Source: Callaeas wilsoni (lineage: Eukaryota > Chordata > Aves > Passeriformes > Callaeidae). Taken from it: a DNA stretch of 64,000 nucleotides. Both the position numbers and the translations under genes were made by a program. Numbering within the stretch: the first letter of the stretch is position 1; each line of letters begins with the position of its first letter. The stretch is taken from contig VWPU01012696.1 of NCBI GenBank assembly GCA_013398955.1, positions 1-64,000 on the forward strand. The letters are read 5' to 3'. Shown here piece after piece: positions 36,145 through 48,070 of the stretch. Below the pieces are notes generated by a model. That model was not told the DNA's origin and searched no databases. It was given only the letters and a program-made list of their open reading frames with translations.

Positions 36145-36575
36145 TGTCAAAGAGTGATTACAGGATTCTGTCAAACTAGAGGGCATATCAAGGAGGAGCC
36201 CATGAGTCTCTCTTCTTGACTCAGTAATAGGCAATACCAGCATTAAAAGTTAGGATGATGGACAATAATCTTCTTCCAGAATCTACAGATGACACCAAAA
36301 GGGAAAACAACTGCAAATACTTTTTATAAAGTGTCCAATTCAAAGTGATCTTGATAACTTGGAGAAATAGCCCCAAACCACTGAGGTGATATTCTGTAAA
36401 GCTGAGTACAAAGTACTGCATTTAAAAAGAATGACAGAAGTCAAAAATAGAGAAAAAACTGGTTAGGCTGCAGGCAATGTGGAAGGGATGAGTGTTCATT
36501 GTGGACTAGACACTAAATACAAGTGTAATAACACAACACGTATGCAGAAACTGGAAACTCATTTTATATTCTCAG
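36145..36575 (+). mobile_element. Degraded CR1 LINE ORF2 fragment
   Basis: An older CR1 copy recognised by order of motifs: ctacagatgacaccaaaagg (CR1 consensus: gcagatgacaccaa), then gatcttgataacttggagaaatag (consensus: gacctgga-aactgggagaaatgg), then gtacaaagtactgcatttaaa, then aaaactggttaggctgcag. This corresponds to a central to C-terminal part of the reverse transcriptase. It has many stops and no 3' tail. The ends are approximate, and it stops about 190 bp before the LTR element. Confidence 0.75.
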
Positions 36576-36795
36576 CATTAGTGATTTCTCAGATGGCATA
36601 CTGACATCCACTGCTCAGAGAAAAACGACAAAGAACAAAAGCTTTTAAAAAGAAAAGTTGATAAACTATCTGATTTTTATCTGTTTTAAAGCATCAAAAA
36701 TAAAATATGACCTATACAGAAACTTGAAGGAAACATTTTTATTAAGTTTTTAAAAAAGTGTCTTGGGTTGCAGCGTATTCTATTACCACCTTCGT

Positions 36796-36950
36796 GAGCT
36801 GTTGAAACGAGGGGGGGCTGTGTCCCTTGCCTCCTCTCTCTGGACTATCTTCTGTTAATGGGCGAGCTGTTGAAACCAGGTGGGGCAGGGTTCCTTATCT
36901 CTCCCATGACCCATCCTCCCTCTAGGGGGGATATCTCCTGTTAATGGCCC
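36796..36950 (+). repeat. Imperfect tandem duplication inside the LTR (U3 part)
   Basis: The segment gagctgttgaaac(g/c)agg at 36796 recurs at 36864, and both copies run on to a shared ctgttaatgg block (near 36853 and 36937). The unit is about 68 bp in the first copy and about 87 bp in the second. U3 repeats of this kind often carry enhancer sites. Confidence 0.75.
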
Positions 36951-37039
36951 ATCTAGTCTCACCACATGACTGATAAAATTACATCCTCCCATTGTGAGAT
37001 GCTCTGCCCAGAGGGAGGAACCAAGCATCCCATCCTGGA

Positions 37040-37045
37040 TATAAG
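37040..37045 (+). promoter_or_regulatory. TATA-like box of the LTR
   Basis: TATAAG sits inside ggatataagctaag within the LTR, upstream of the ATTAAA signal at 37307-37312. This is the expected order for a retroviral promoter and terminator. Activity today is unknown. Confidence 0.5.
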
Positions 37046-37306
37046 CTAAGATTTCGAACACCAGAGTCAGCCCTTACCTACTGGATTCCCAGCGGACAAG
37101 AGCTACCACTGGACCTTCAGGTGAAGACCAGACCTTTTCTACAGGATCACTGCTTCAACAGAACCATCTTCAGCAGAACTCTGGAGGACTGCAGCCACCA
37201 TTTTATTGGACTGCTACCAACACCCTGACTGACAGGGTGTCAGGTTGTATCCTGACTCTGTCAGTGGTTTCTTTGTTGTACTATTGCATATATTTTAGTT
37301 TTTCCT

Positions 37307-37312
37307 ATTAAA
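37307..37312 (+). promoter_or_regulatory. Poly(A) signal ATTAAA of the LTR
   Basis: The hexamer lies 50 bp before the right LTR end and is followed by ttgtacttctgacttgg, a T/G-rich stretch. This fits an R-region polyadenylation signal. Confidence 0.5.
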
Positions 37313-38263
37313 TTGTACTTCTGACTTGGAGTTTCTCACTGGTTTTGCTTTCAAACCAGCACGAAAGGGATAAAAATCATGACTGGGAGCATGTTTTACA
37401 ATATTTTAGTATATAAAAGACTCCCATGAAGAAGGTAGGCTCAGCTGTACTTTATGTCCATATAGAGTAAAACAAAAGGTAATAGGGCTTAACCAAACTG
37501 GAAATGCTGAAGGCTGGCTAACAGGAAAGATTTTAGGCTATCTCACCGGTTAGCAAGAAACATTGATACATCTGTGTTTGAGGGGTCATAAAAGGAAACT
37601 GGAGATACATAGGAAGGATCTGCAAAATATCCTTGAACCTGTCTCAGAGCAGAAGAATGCTCTGGATGATATCTTGATATCCCAGAGTTTTTGGGTTGTC
37701 CTCTGCAGGGTTTTTTCCCCCCAATGACTCCATAAAGACTTTAACCCAAGGCTCTTTAAACCTGAGCGCACCTCAGAGGAATCACAGATTCCGCACATTT
37801 ATTTTACATTTATGAATACCATTGAATACTGTTTGAACACCATTACATCAAATTGTTGGTAGGCTAGCTCCCCTTCTGGTTCCTATGAATGTTTCTTCTT
37901 GGTATCTGGAGATCAGGCCCAGAGATTAATTTTTCTTCTTGACAGTTTTTCTGAGGTTGTGGTAGAGGAGATGTATGGAGGCGGGAACCACCTGGCCAAA
38001 TTAAAGGGTAAATGCAGGTCCCAGCTCCTTTCCCTAATGTCCTAGCACTCACCTGTAGCAATGCTTTGGCAGAGATTTGCATTCAAAGAATGTGATCTTT
38101 TGGGAATTTTGTGCTTGCACACAGATACAAGCTTTTTCATGATTGGTGGACTGATTACTCCTAAATACTGTGCCACAAAGCTATACGGCCCAACTATTTT
38201 TCAAGGAGACAAGTCACTAAATGTTTGCGTGTAAGATATCAAAACCAAAACTTTTTCTTCCAG

Positions 38264-38330
38264 AGATCAGTATGAATGCAGCTGATCACAAACCACTGGT
38301 GGTTCATGTCTGTGGTAATCAATACTACAG
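38264..38330 (+). other. Exon-like block (unverified)
   Basis: A 67-base block between a strong acceptor (ctttttcttccag, AG at 38262-38263) and a donor CAG|GTAATT (38331). Only one frame is open; it contains MNAADHKPLVVHVCGNQYY and ends with two bases of a split codon. The frame continues into 39821-39920. I recognise no protein family. It could be chance, a non-coding RNA exon, or part of an unannotated gene. Confidence 0.25.
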
Positions 38331-39820
38331 GTAATTTCTTGCTACTCTCAAAGTTTGAATGACTGAAGCATAACAAAATTTAAAAAGTACTTTCTGAGCA
38401 ATTTGATGATGAAAAAAATCCATTATTGAAAAAGTTTGCCCATGTGCAATTGTGTATCACCAGTTGTTTCCTTTCATTTGTATTCAAAGGGCCTGCAGCC
38501 CTGCTGTTTAAATTACTCAGGGTATTGGCTAAATGGATGGAGTGGGACATGTTATTTGCATATTGATTTGTTTTGTATGGAAATAATGTTGATGAGTTTT
38601 TACCTTATTAGATTGTGCATTGTCATAGTGTGTATATGAATACAACGATCTCAAAGTCAGGAGAAGTTTTGGAAAATGGAAATGCAAACACATACAAATT
38701 TTATTTAATTAAAAAGCATTACATATTTAATTAATAAACTCTTCTGTATATACGGACTGGAAATTAGAAAAATGCAATATTTAAGAACTTGTAGGTATCA
38801 GGCATGAGCCTGTATTCTGTGTAGTCATCAGCTACCCTCAGCTTAGCTCAAAGATGCAGGCTGAGGTCTTTTGGGCTTGCTGGCAAAGGATTTTTCAGGC
38901 TGGGTGCTTAGTTCTCATCCAACATGCTCTGTATTCCTGCTTATGGAAATTTTAAACTTTTACTTAAAGTAGTAACCACCACACAGGGTCTTACATAAGT
39001 GACTCCAGAAGTCTATGAAGGGCAGCATATCGGTAGTAATGCCAGGGGATCAGATTTGTTTAACAAGTTGTTCTCCTGATTTCTTGTATGCAAATAAAAA
39101 AATCAGCAGCAGTTTAATGTTTAATCTTGAAAGTAATTAATTAGTATATAAATATATATCACACTTTTGGCATTCCAGAGGTAAATGCCTTAGTGACTGT
39201 TTAGCTATATATGTCTTTCCACATAAAGCCGATGAGTGCTTGCTTCAACGAGCACTGACTCAAGGCTCCTTGGCATTTAAGGACCATACCCACAGCTGTT
39301 TGTGTCCTTAGTCGCAGTTGTCAAGGGGACCATCTAATGGTGTCATGTCCAAGACACAGCCATTCTGGCTAATTAGCTATTAGTCTGGCGGAAATCTCTC
39401 CTCAAGGAAGTTTCAGTACAGCTTGTCTTGCTTTCAAGAAGCAAGTCTGATACAATTTCACCAGCAATGACCATTTCCTTGTTTGCAGGGCATTTTAAGA
39501 GCCTTATTTCTTGCTTTGTAATGCTTCTGTCAGACATCAAAGGGTAGCTGACCAATTGCATTTAACTGTTTTGCAGAGGTGCACCTCAGAAAAACATCAG
39601 AAGACGGAAACTCCAGTCAAACATTGTAGGAAAAAAAGAGTGTTATTTATATTAAATAGATCCTTCCATTCTCTAGACTTCCTAATTATTTTGTTGTTAA
39701 TGCGAAGCCTCAGTCTTTATTAGTAGAATATCTGCATTTCTATTGTTCTGTTTTCTAACATGTTAACTAATCCTGTAACTGCTGCAGAGTTCAAAAATAT
39801 TTATTTTGTATAATTTTCAG

Positions 39821-40025
39821 AGTGACTCTGAAGATCAACAAACTGCAAAGCTCAGAAATCTGCCAGATGGTCCAAGCAGAGCAAGTACATTACTCCTGCA
39901 CTTTTCACAATTACAATTGAAATAGTGGGATTTGGAATGGATCTGAAATGACCTCTTGGGTTCCAAATCTTACAAAGAAAAAGCAAATAGATTCATTATT
40001 AATAAATCAATATTGCTATTGCACT
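39821..40025 (+). other. Terminal-exon-like block with poly(A) signal (unverified)
   Basis: The acceptor tataattttcag (AG at 39819-39820) is followed by an open frame that takes one base to complete an Arg codon from 38264-38330, then reads 32 codons beginning VTLKINKLQSSEICQ to TGA at 39918-39920. AATAAA lies at 40001-40006 with T-rich DNA just beyond. A second frame of this block is also open, which weakens the coding argument. No family is recognised. Confidence 0.25.
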
Positions 40026-43000
40026 CTATAGCAACATATATGATAGTTTTTTGAGAGAGGATGATAAAGCTTGAAACTGTGTTTTACAAACTGTAATTAC
40101 TGTCTAGTAATGGAAGTTATCTGGATCTTTCAGAGTACAGGAGTTTCTGCCAATTCATCAGATAGGTTCTGAAGATATGGTCCAGTTATTAATGGTTCTC
40201 ACCTGCTTTTGGAACACTGGGAATTTATATATCACCTCAGAACAAAGAAAAGAAATTTCTAGTGGCCTGAAGTACAGAAATGACTAATATAAAGAAGTAG
40301 TTTTTTCTCTCTTTACCTTGAAAAGGCATTTCAGAGTGTATTTTTAGTTTCAAATTAAAACATCCTGTACTAGAAAGCAACCTGAGATAGTAGCCTGAAG
40401 CTATCAGAAAAAGACTGAAATTTAATTGCATCTTCAGCTCTGCTATGATGTCATTTCAAGGACATACCTGCATGATCAAAAACTAGTGAAATGAAAAATT
40501 GCCAAAAGCTCTTAATGAATCAATGAATGAAGAGTCCAACTCTTCAATTCTAAATTGCACAGTGATAGTGATCAATAATACAGATAATTCAGTGTGCAGG
40601 ACAATCTGACTTTTGAAACTTAGGTTTGAAAGTGCAAAACAAATTAGGACTAATAAGTACTGTGGAGTACTGTACATAACCTAGGATACCCAGCATGATT
40701 TCTCACTTCTTATCTGTACCTGGTCTTGATGAATGCTCAATCATTTAGAAAATAAATGAACCAAGCTCACCCCAAACATTACCTATCATAGCCAGGCCAG
40801 TATGCTGCAGCCTGCAAGCTATTATTTATTTCTCCAAACCAGCTTCCTCTTTTAATACAAAACCCAAAACAAACCACGGCAGTTTTTCTATCATAATATC
40901 AGCTGAGGGGTATGTGTGCCATGCCCCTGTTCCTCATGTCATTCTTGTTTTCTGGCTCTTGTGGGGCAGTTTCATTGCCTATGTGCCTGACTCATAACAG
41001 CCCATTCCTACCAGTAGAAGTATTTGGCAACATAGTCTAGATTATCTAATATATGCTTTAAGGCATTATTGATACTTGAGAAGTAGTCCTCTGGCTTTTG
41101 CTGGCAAAAAGCCTCTAAGGCAGTTAATAAGCGCATATTCCAGGTCTAAAACCTCTAACTATCAGTAAATAGAACATTTAACTTCTCACTGATTTGAGCA
41201 CTATGCAATTTTGCTTTCTTGTGTATTGTAAGCGTTTAGTAGTGCCAATTTGAAATAAAACAGCACTATATGTTACACAGAAGTATGTAAGCACTCATCA
41301 GCAAATGAGGCTGATGTACTAGATGGCACATGGTGGGAAGGTGATAGGGTAAGCAAAAGCATGAGCTGCAGCACACTCATGGCTCAGATCATGGAGAAGA
41401 GATGACCTATGACACTCTCCTTGGGAGCCACCAGGCCACTCAACGTGCAGTGTAGGCACTCACCTCGCTCTGTGCAAAGGAGCTCAGAACAGTAGAATTT
41501 ATCCTGGTGTCCCATTAAAGCGTTAGTCCATCCTACTTTTGAAATGAGTGCCCTATTTATCAGGTTGCTCGGAATGTGGTGGTTTTAATTCTCTTTCAAC
41601 CCATGTTCTGAAGGAGCTGAGGGAGCTAGACTGACTTTTTGAAACAATATCTATTCACATAAAATTCAGATCTGAGCAGAGAGAACATGTAAATTTAAAA
41701 AATTCTCTACTGATATTCCTGGTATAGTGGCCCCATGGTTAAATCCTTTAATACTGCAGTTCAGCCACTGGCAGGCATGGACTCCTCACCCGCCCTTTTT
41801 GTTGTAAGTGGTGGGGTTGTTCTCCCATATTGGTAAAAGCAATATCATTGATTGAGGCAAAAGGGTTTCCTCCTTCTCTTCCTTTTCCCCCCTCCAGTCT
41901 CCAATGAAAGCTTGTAGGATTTGTGGTTCTTTTTTTCAGTGTTGAATCTGTAGGTTCTGTTTCTTTGAAACCTTTAAGAGAAGGAAGAGTGCAGTTAGCA
42001 CATTCTACTTTGTGCTCCTGTGTGGTAATGCTAACTAGCTACTGTTTCAGTGCTACCCTTCAGTACCCAGTCATAAAAAAGTAGTAGATGCAAAGAGATA
42101 ATTTTGCCTTCCTTGCTGGAAATTGCTGCAAACATTCTGTTCTTTTTTTTAACATTATCATACTTGTTGCTTTCTAGCCAAGTAATATGATTCTACTGAG
42201 CTGTATGCATGGATGCATGTGCATATTTTAGCTTTTTATTAGCATCATAAGAGCAGGTCTCAGAGTTGATACACTCTGAGAGTCACAAATTAAGTTTCTA
42301 CCAGCTTCCCATTTGGAGCTGTACATGAGGAGTTGCAAGAATCAGCAGGAAATACAAGACTATTAATAATAAGGAGCAGGCAGACTGGTGGATATGTAGT
42401 GTCTTCATTCTCCCACCTGTACCCAGCAGACAACCAAAATCATTTGGCTGAATTAAATAGTGATATCAATACGTCTGTCTTCTCTGTTTCAATATGGTTT
42501 CAGTAGGCTACTTCTCAGTGTGCTGATTTCTGTTGGAAGTTACACACATAAAGCACTACTGAAATTAAAGAAAAAGCAAGAGCCAGAAGTTCTTTAGCTT
42601 TCCCCTTTCTTCAAGAATGAATTTCATGCTCCTGACAGAAGACCACCATACTAATTGTCCCAAGACTTTGTTTTGTCTTTTACTCTGCATTTTCCCACTC
42701 TGATAGCACTGGGAACATAGAATTAATCTTCAGAAAAACTGAACTCTTTAAAAGCAGTTGCAAATATATTCAGGATGTTGGCTGGAGACAAGGATAAGAA
42801 ATCCATTCATTTCTTACTCGGGGCTTAGATATTGCTGACATAGTAGAATCAAGCTCTATCAAGAAGAGAATGAAGTTTCTTTGTGTGATAGAGGCAATAT
42901 AAAATTGGTTGAAATAATCTGACAAATCTCAGCAAAGGACTATATTCTTATAGCATCACTGTGAAGAGCAGAGCTTGTGCAGGCCCAGTTTCACAAAGGA

Positions 43001-46000
43001 CTTCAGGTATGAAGATATAGGAACTACTGGCCACCTGAAGAATACTGAACCTTGATCTAAGAGAACAACAGTGTTTATCATCCATAATCTGTTAAAATGA
43101 AAAATATTTTACCATGCTTTGTGATTCTCCCTAAATAGTTTGTTTTATTTTTATATTCATCTTCTCAAATTATTTGTTAGGCAGATTTCATATGTGTATT
43201 TGAGCTATGTTTACATACTTTCCATCACAGAAAGTTTTGTATACGAATTGGAAGGTCATTTTTTAAATTTTGGAGTTTGCTTCTTGGAATTTGTGACTGA
43301 GCACCTTCACTTAAATTCATCCAATCTAACGTCAACCACTTTCCTAGACACAGGATTCTTTAGAGTGTGGCTCAGCCCACTTGAGGTCTGCAGTTTTCAC
43401 TGCTTATGCAGAAGTCCCAGGGAAATTTCCAGGAATACAAGTTAGACTGGTGTTACCAATCTGGAACCTGGTGATACTCTGGTTCTCTGGATGGTGTTAT
43501 CATCATAGGATTTTACTGAAGCAGTGTCTTCTGCTTGTCTGAAGAAACATTGTGTTGTTGGTTCTATTAAATGCATATATTTCTAGGGGCTTAAAAGTCC
43601 CTGCTAAGCAAAGCTTCATACTAAGCAAAATTTTGTCTTAGTACTTGACCTTGCTGTAAATTTGAAAAAGAGCATGACAGTGCATGGCAGTGTAAGTACA
43701 GGAAAGACCTGACAAAAAAAGAGAAAATACTTATCATTGAGGAATTTAATTGTTCTGACATTTCTTCTGAAAGCACTAATGGGAATAGTAATGCAGAATA
43801 TATATTTTTCCATAGCCGATAAAACAAAGCAATTAGATAAAATAGAATCAGCAGTGGTGGGCATTAGGGGACCTTTTTATTACAATGAATGAACAGTGAA
43901 GTGCTCACGTCTCTAACAGAAGAGGCAGGTACTACGTCTATTATTTCTCTTGCACATCGTCCCAGAATAATGTACCCCTAGATGTTTTGTTCTGCCTGAT
44001 TTTCATTTAAGTGGTTTCTGCAAATTATGATATAATTTCAAAACGATCTTAGTAAATCCGTTGGGAAGAATTATTTTAACACTGCACAAAAATGACATCC
44101 TGTAATGTCCTATGCTTCATGTTTGAATAAAAGAACGCATCCTCATCGGTTTAAGTAATATGACCTGTATAAAATCAAAGAGATCAGTGACTCAAGAGAT
44201 TTCTTTTTTACCTAAATATTTGTAAAAGAAATTTAAATTTTCAAAGAACCAGAATCATCATGTGCTAGTCTCATAAATCTTCTCTGAATAATTTTCAGAC
44301 ATTTAGTTCACATGGCTATAGGATCTTAGAGTACCTGCTAGGATAATTCGTCCATCTATGAGGCCTTGTAAAATTATTTCTATGGTGGAAATACCAATAT
44401 TTTATTCTATCTTATCTGTCAAAAAGCCTTCACTTTGACACCTACAGATTACTTTAAATTTAAACCTGATAGATAGTGACATGGACCCAAGCATGTAAAT
44501 AGGTCTTTCACATGCAGCCTAAAGAGCTACTTTATTTAGCATTTGGTAGTCTTGTCGTTATTTTTTCTAAACGTGCTTTGTGCTTTATGTTTTCCTTAGA
44601 CCATTAGACACTGTCTTGCTAATTGCTGTGCAGACTGCCCTTCCCTTAGTTTTTTCATAAATCAGCCCCTTAAATCTTGCTACTCCCTTTCTTTATTCTT
44701 TTCCATGCTCCTGACACTGAGAGTACATTTCTAGAAACAATATGCTCTGAGTTGTACACATCATCCCAGTGCAGGAACATGTCAGGCCTTGGTTCTGCTG
44801 CTCTGCTTAGGCAAGCTCAAAACAGCCTGTACATGTTTGGCAGAGTTTGTGATGCATCGTGATAACCTGGGTGGCATTACTTAATAGTATATGTGACAAT
44901 TATATATAATAATACAGCAATTTACAAAGAAAATGATGCTTTTTTTTAGAACTACATTATATTCATTTCCACACTTCAGACAATACTGCATTTTCAGAGG
45001 AAGCCTGCAAAATATCTTTTCAATTGGAGTGCTGAAGACAGCAAATGAGGAGGAAAGAGGTGTACCTCTGCAAGTATTTAGTAGACCCATGGCTTTAGAC
45101 CCCTCTCTGACTGTCAACAAGACACAGAACTGTTTGTTGGCAGCAGCAGGTACTTTTTGCAAGGAATGTGTTCAGCTTTCAGGTCTGCTCATCTCTCCAA
45201 AATGATCAATATGCTATAAAGAGAAGAACTGTCTTGCAGGCAGCTGTGAGTGTAGCGGGGAAAGTATCTGACCACAATGTAGATGGAGCAATTGTTGGGC
45301 TGAGCCCCAGCTCTATCAAGCAGGAGAGTACAGGATCTTCGGTGAGAGACGGACGAGGGGAGAATGGGGCGTAAATAACCAAAATTCTTGAAAGAGATAA
45401 AATAGGACAAGGCAGAAAAGATGGGCAGGGTTTACACCATATTTAGGAAAGAGAAAATGAAAAAGGAGTTATGTGATACAGCCTGCAAAAATAGAGGAAC
45501 ATCTGAGCGGTGAGTGACTGAGAGGTGGGAGTAGTGCAGCCTTCGCTCAAAGCAGCACAGAGAGAAGATGCAGGTGGTAACAAAATATTCCACGTACATC
45601 CTCAGAGGATGGAGCTGGAGACAAGGTACAGCACTCAAAGAGGAACACAGGTTTGGGAGGGAGTTTGTGGGATGAACAAGAGACCTTGAAGTCAGTAGTG
45701 TTTTCAACCACTAGAAGCTAAGTGAGCAGCCATCTTTATTCTCTCACTACCTTCATGTGCTTCCCAGTCATGACAGAGCATCCTGGTTCTGGTCTAGGAA
45801 AAATTCTGAAAGGTAGTTTAGCTCAAAACGTAAATGTTCCCTCTTTTCTAGATCTTTACTGAACTATCTGTCATCTGAACACCTGTTCCTTTGATGAATT
45901 TGATTCCTAAATCATGGAACTGAATTGATGAACTTTTTGGAGTAGAAGCAGTTTGAGTTGAACTGTGATTAATTTATTTCTCATAAAACTCATTAGAGGC

Positions 46001-47837
46001 TGATAATTGACCCAATACTTGCCATCAAATTTGAATTAAATCACACTGGAAATCAGTTACCCAAATTCCCACAGGTACTTTTACTTTGTAGGAAAATGAA
46101 AATGAAAATATTTGTGAGAGTGCTCAAAGGACAATGCTGTAATTGACATTTGTGAAAAGTGTGGGTATCTCCACGTTATACTTCTCCACCTAAGTGTTTG
46201 GAGAAAACAACGAGTGCAAGTATTTCACTGTTTTGCTTTGAATTACAAAACAAATAATTTGGTTAGAGCTTCCTAAATTAAGGAAATCCTGTGGAACCAT
46301 GGAAGTGCAGGGGAGGAGATTAAAAAATGCAAATTTCTGTTTCAGTTGTCAGCTCTGTTGTTTTGAGCACGGCCTCAGTTAAATTAACAGCAGTCATGGA
46401 TCATCCAAGTGCTGAACAACCTTTGGATGCAGAATTTCCAGTGGGCTGGAGGTGGTGATGCTGTTCTCCTACCACTCTGATCTTGCTGGGATTTGGGACC
46501 CAGCCTCAAGCATCATCAGGCCATACCAGAGGATATCTTGAAAGGAGAATTAAGGGGGACTTGGACCACTGTGGCCTCTCCTGTATGAATTAGCCGTCTT
46601 GTCAATATGAGACAAAGACTTTCCTTACTCTTCTGCCCTCCTCTGATCCACGAACTCACTCTTAGCTCATGTCAGAGATTCTGCTGGGGTGATGGAGGAG
46701 CCTGGTACAAGAAACATGGAAAACAGATGCTGATCTCCCCCTTTTTCAAATGCAGGGCACATTTTAATTTGTAAGTTCCTCCTGCTAGATCTGCTGGTTC
46801 TGTAGCAAACAAAAAAGCATCCAGGTTGATTACTTAAAGCCAGTCTTCCCATCTAAACGAGTACAATTCCAGAAATACAACTTGACCACTACTGTGGAAA
46901 AGAACTGTGGCACTTGAGAGAAATAGCTCATGTTCAGCTGACTGTAAACCTGTTTCAAAGGTTAAACTGTTCACTCTTCTGGGTCAGCTTTCAGTTGAAA
47001 CACTTTGATTGGTGGGAAGAAATATTTGTTTTAGTTGAGTTTTAGTTCAAGAATGCATCCAACTGAACTTCAAAATGAAAACTTAGAGTCAGATTGAGAA
47101 AAAATAACAGATTTTTTTAGTTAGTGGGAGTTCAGTTCAGCACCTGTCTTTCCTTCTGCAGAATGATACACTTCTCTCCAGATTTCTCTCTTCTTCGACT
47201 GAATAGATGAGTTTCAGCTAATTTCTCATTATACTACGTCACAGGTTTTATATTTGAATCTTTTTATATCTTTGCACATTTTGGATATCTCTAGTTCCCA
47301 GTGTACTATTCCTCTGCTCTCAGAGATATTTGCAGTTTCTGTCCATTTGTTTTGAGTGAATTTCATTAAGATTTTTATTTGATCTATTCCCCAAATCACT
47401 AAGGCTAGCTTGCCATATTCCCAATGCATATTTTGCCCTGCATTACTTTCCTGCTTGACAAATCCCTTTGTGTCACAGGTTTTCAGTTATATGCCGGTGA
47501 TCTTACAAAGACTGGATTTGAATTAATTTTGAGACATGTTTTAAATTATAACAAACCCAAAGAGTTTTCATATACCCTTCCAGCTTTGCTATCAATTCTT
47601 TAAAAAACATCCAAGTTTAGCTGAAGACATTTCTTGTTTTTAAAGCTTTCTGTTTCCACCAATGATTCATTCTTAGGCTTAACTTCTGGTCAGTCACTGG
47701 AGACCTTGAAAGTGAAGACCGTGGTACAGTTGTTTAATTCTTAATTTCATTTTGAATTAAACCAGTGTTCTCTCTCTGGGTATATGCACGCTTGTTTGCG
47801 TGAACCCCTGATACCTCCTGTACTAAGTCTGCTGTGG

Positions 47838-48070
47838 TGCTCCTACAGATGGTGATGGCCAATAGCAGGTGCCTTGGTTAGAACACAAGGGCAAGGCCAA
47901 CAAGTAAGGTGACTTTCCCAGCATACCCTCTCAGCCTCCAACAAGCTGCTTCTCAGGGGCTTCCTGGCAGAAAGATGTTTTTAAATTGAAAAGTCTCAGT
48001 AGGACTCTTCTCTCAGAGCTTTGTCCAATCGCTTTTTCAACTCATGCATTCACAATATCCTGCAGCTAGA
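47838..48070 (-). mobile_element. Old CR1 LINE 3'-UTR-type fragment (antisense)
   Basis: The + strand shows an ordered set of motifs I know from antisense copies of an older CR1 subfamily: gatggtgatggccaatagcag, cccagcataccctctcagcc, tgcttctcaggggcttcctgg, and tttgtccaatcgctttttcaac. No clear octamer tail is left. Boundaries are approximate. Confidence 0.6.

Larger units (their letters stand above)
36759..37361 (+). mobile_element. Solo-LTR-like element of an avian endogenous retrovirus
   Basis: A block of about 603 bp that starts TGTCTTGGG and ends CCAGCA, matching the TG...CA ends of retroviral LTRs. Inside are a TATA-like box (TATAAG, 37040-37045) and, about 265 bp later, ATTAAA (37307-37312) followed by T/G-rich DNA. 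This gives the U3-R-U5 order on the + strand. No primer-binding site or gag/pol follows the right end, so it would be a solo LTR left by recombination. Flanking duplications are not perfect: aaaag on the left against gaaag after cac on the right. The composition and opening motif resemble passerine ERV LTRs from memory. The exact family needs a repeat-library search. Confidence 0.72.
37362..47837. other. Intergenic gene desert, no firm gene
   Basis: About 10.5 kb of AT-rich unique DNA. Two exon-like blocks that join in frame (38264-38330 and 39821-39920), followed by AATAAA at 40001-40006, are treated as a lead only. Otherwise I see no recognisable repeat or RNA gene. Open frames such as 43140-43445 and 44933-45205 have no recognisable product. 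Confidence 0.65.

Noticed and set aside
36759..37361. Full-length provirus starting at this LTR
   Set aside because: No primer-binding site, gag, pol or second LTR follows within the window.
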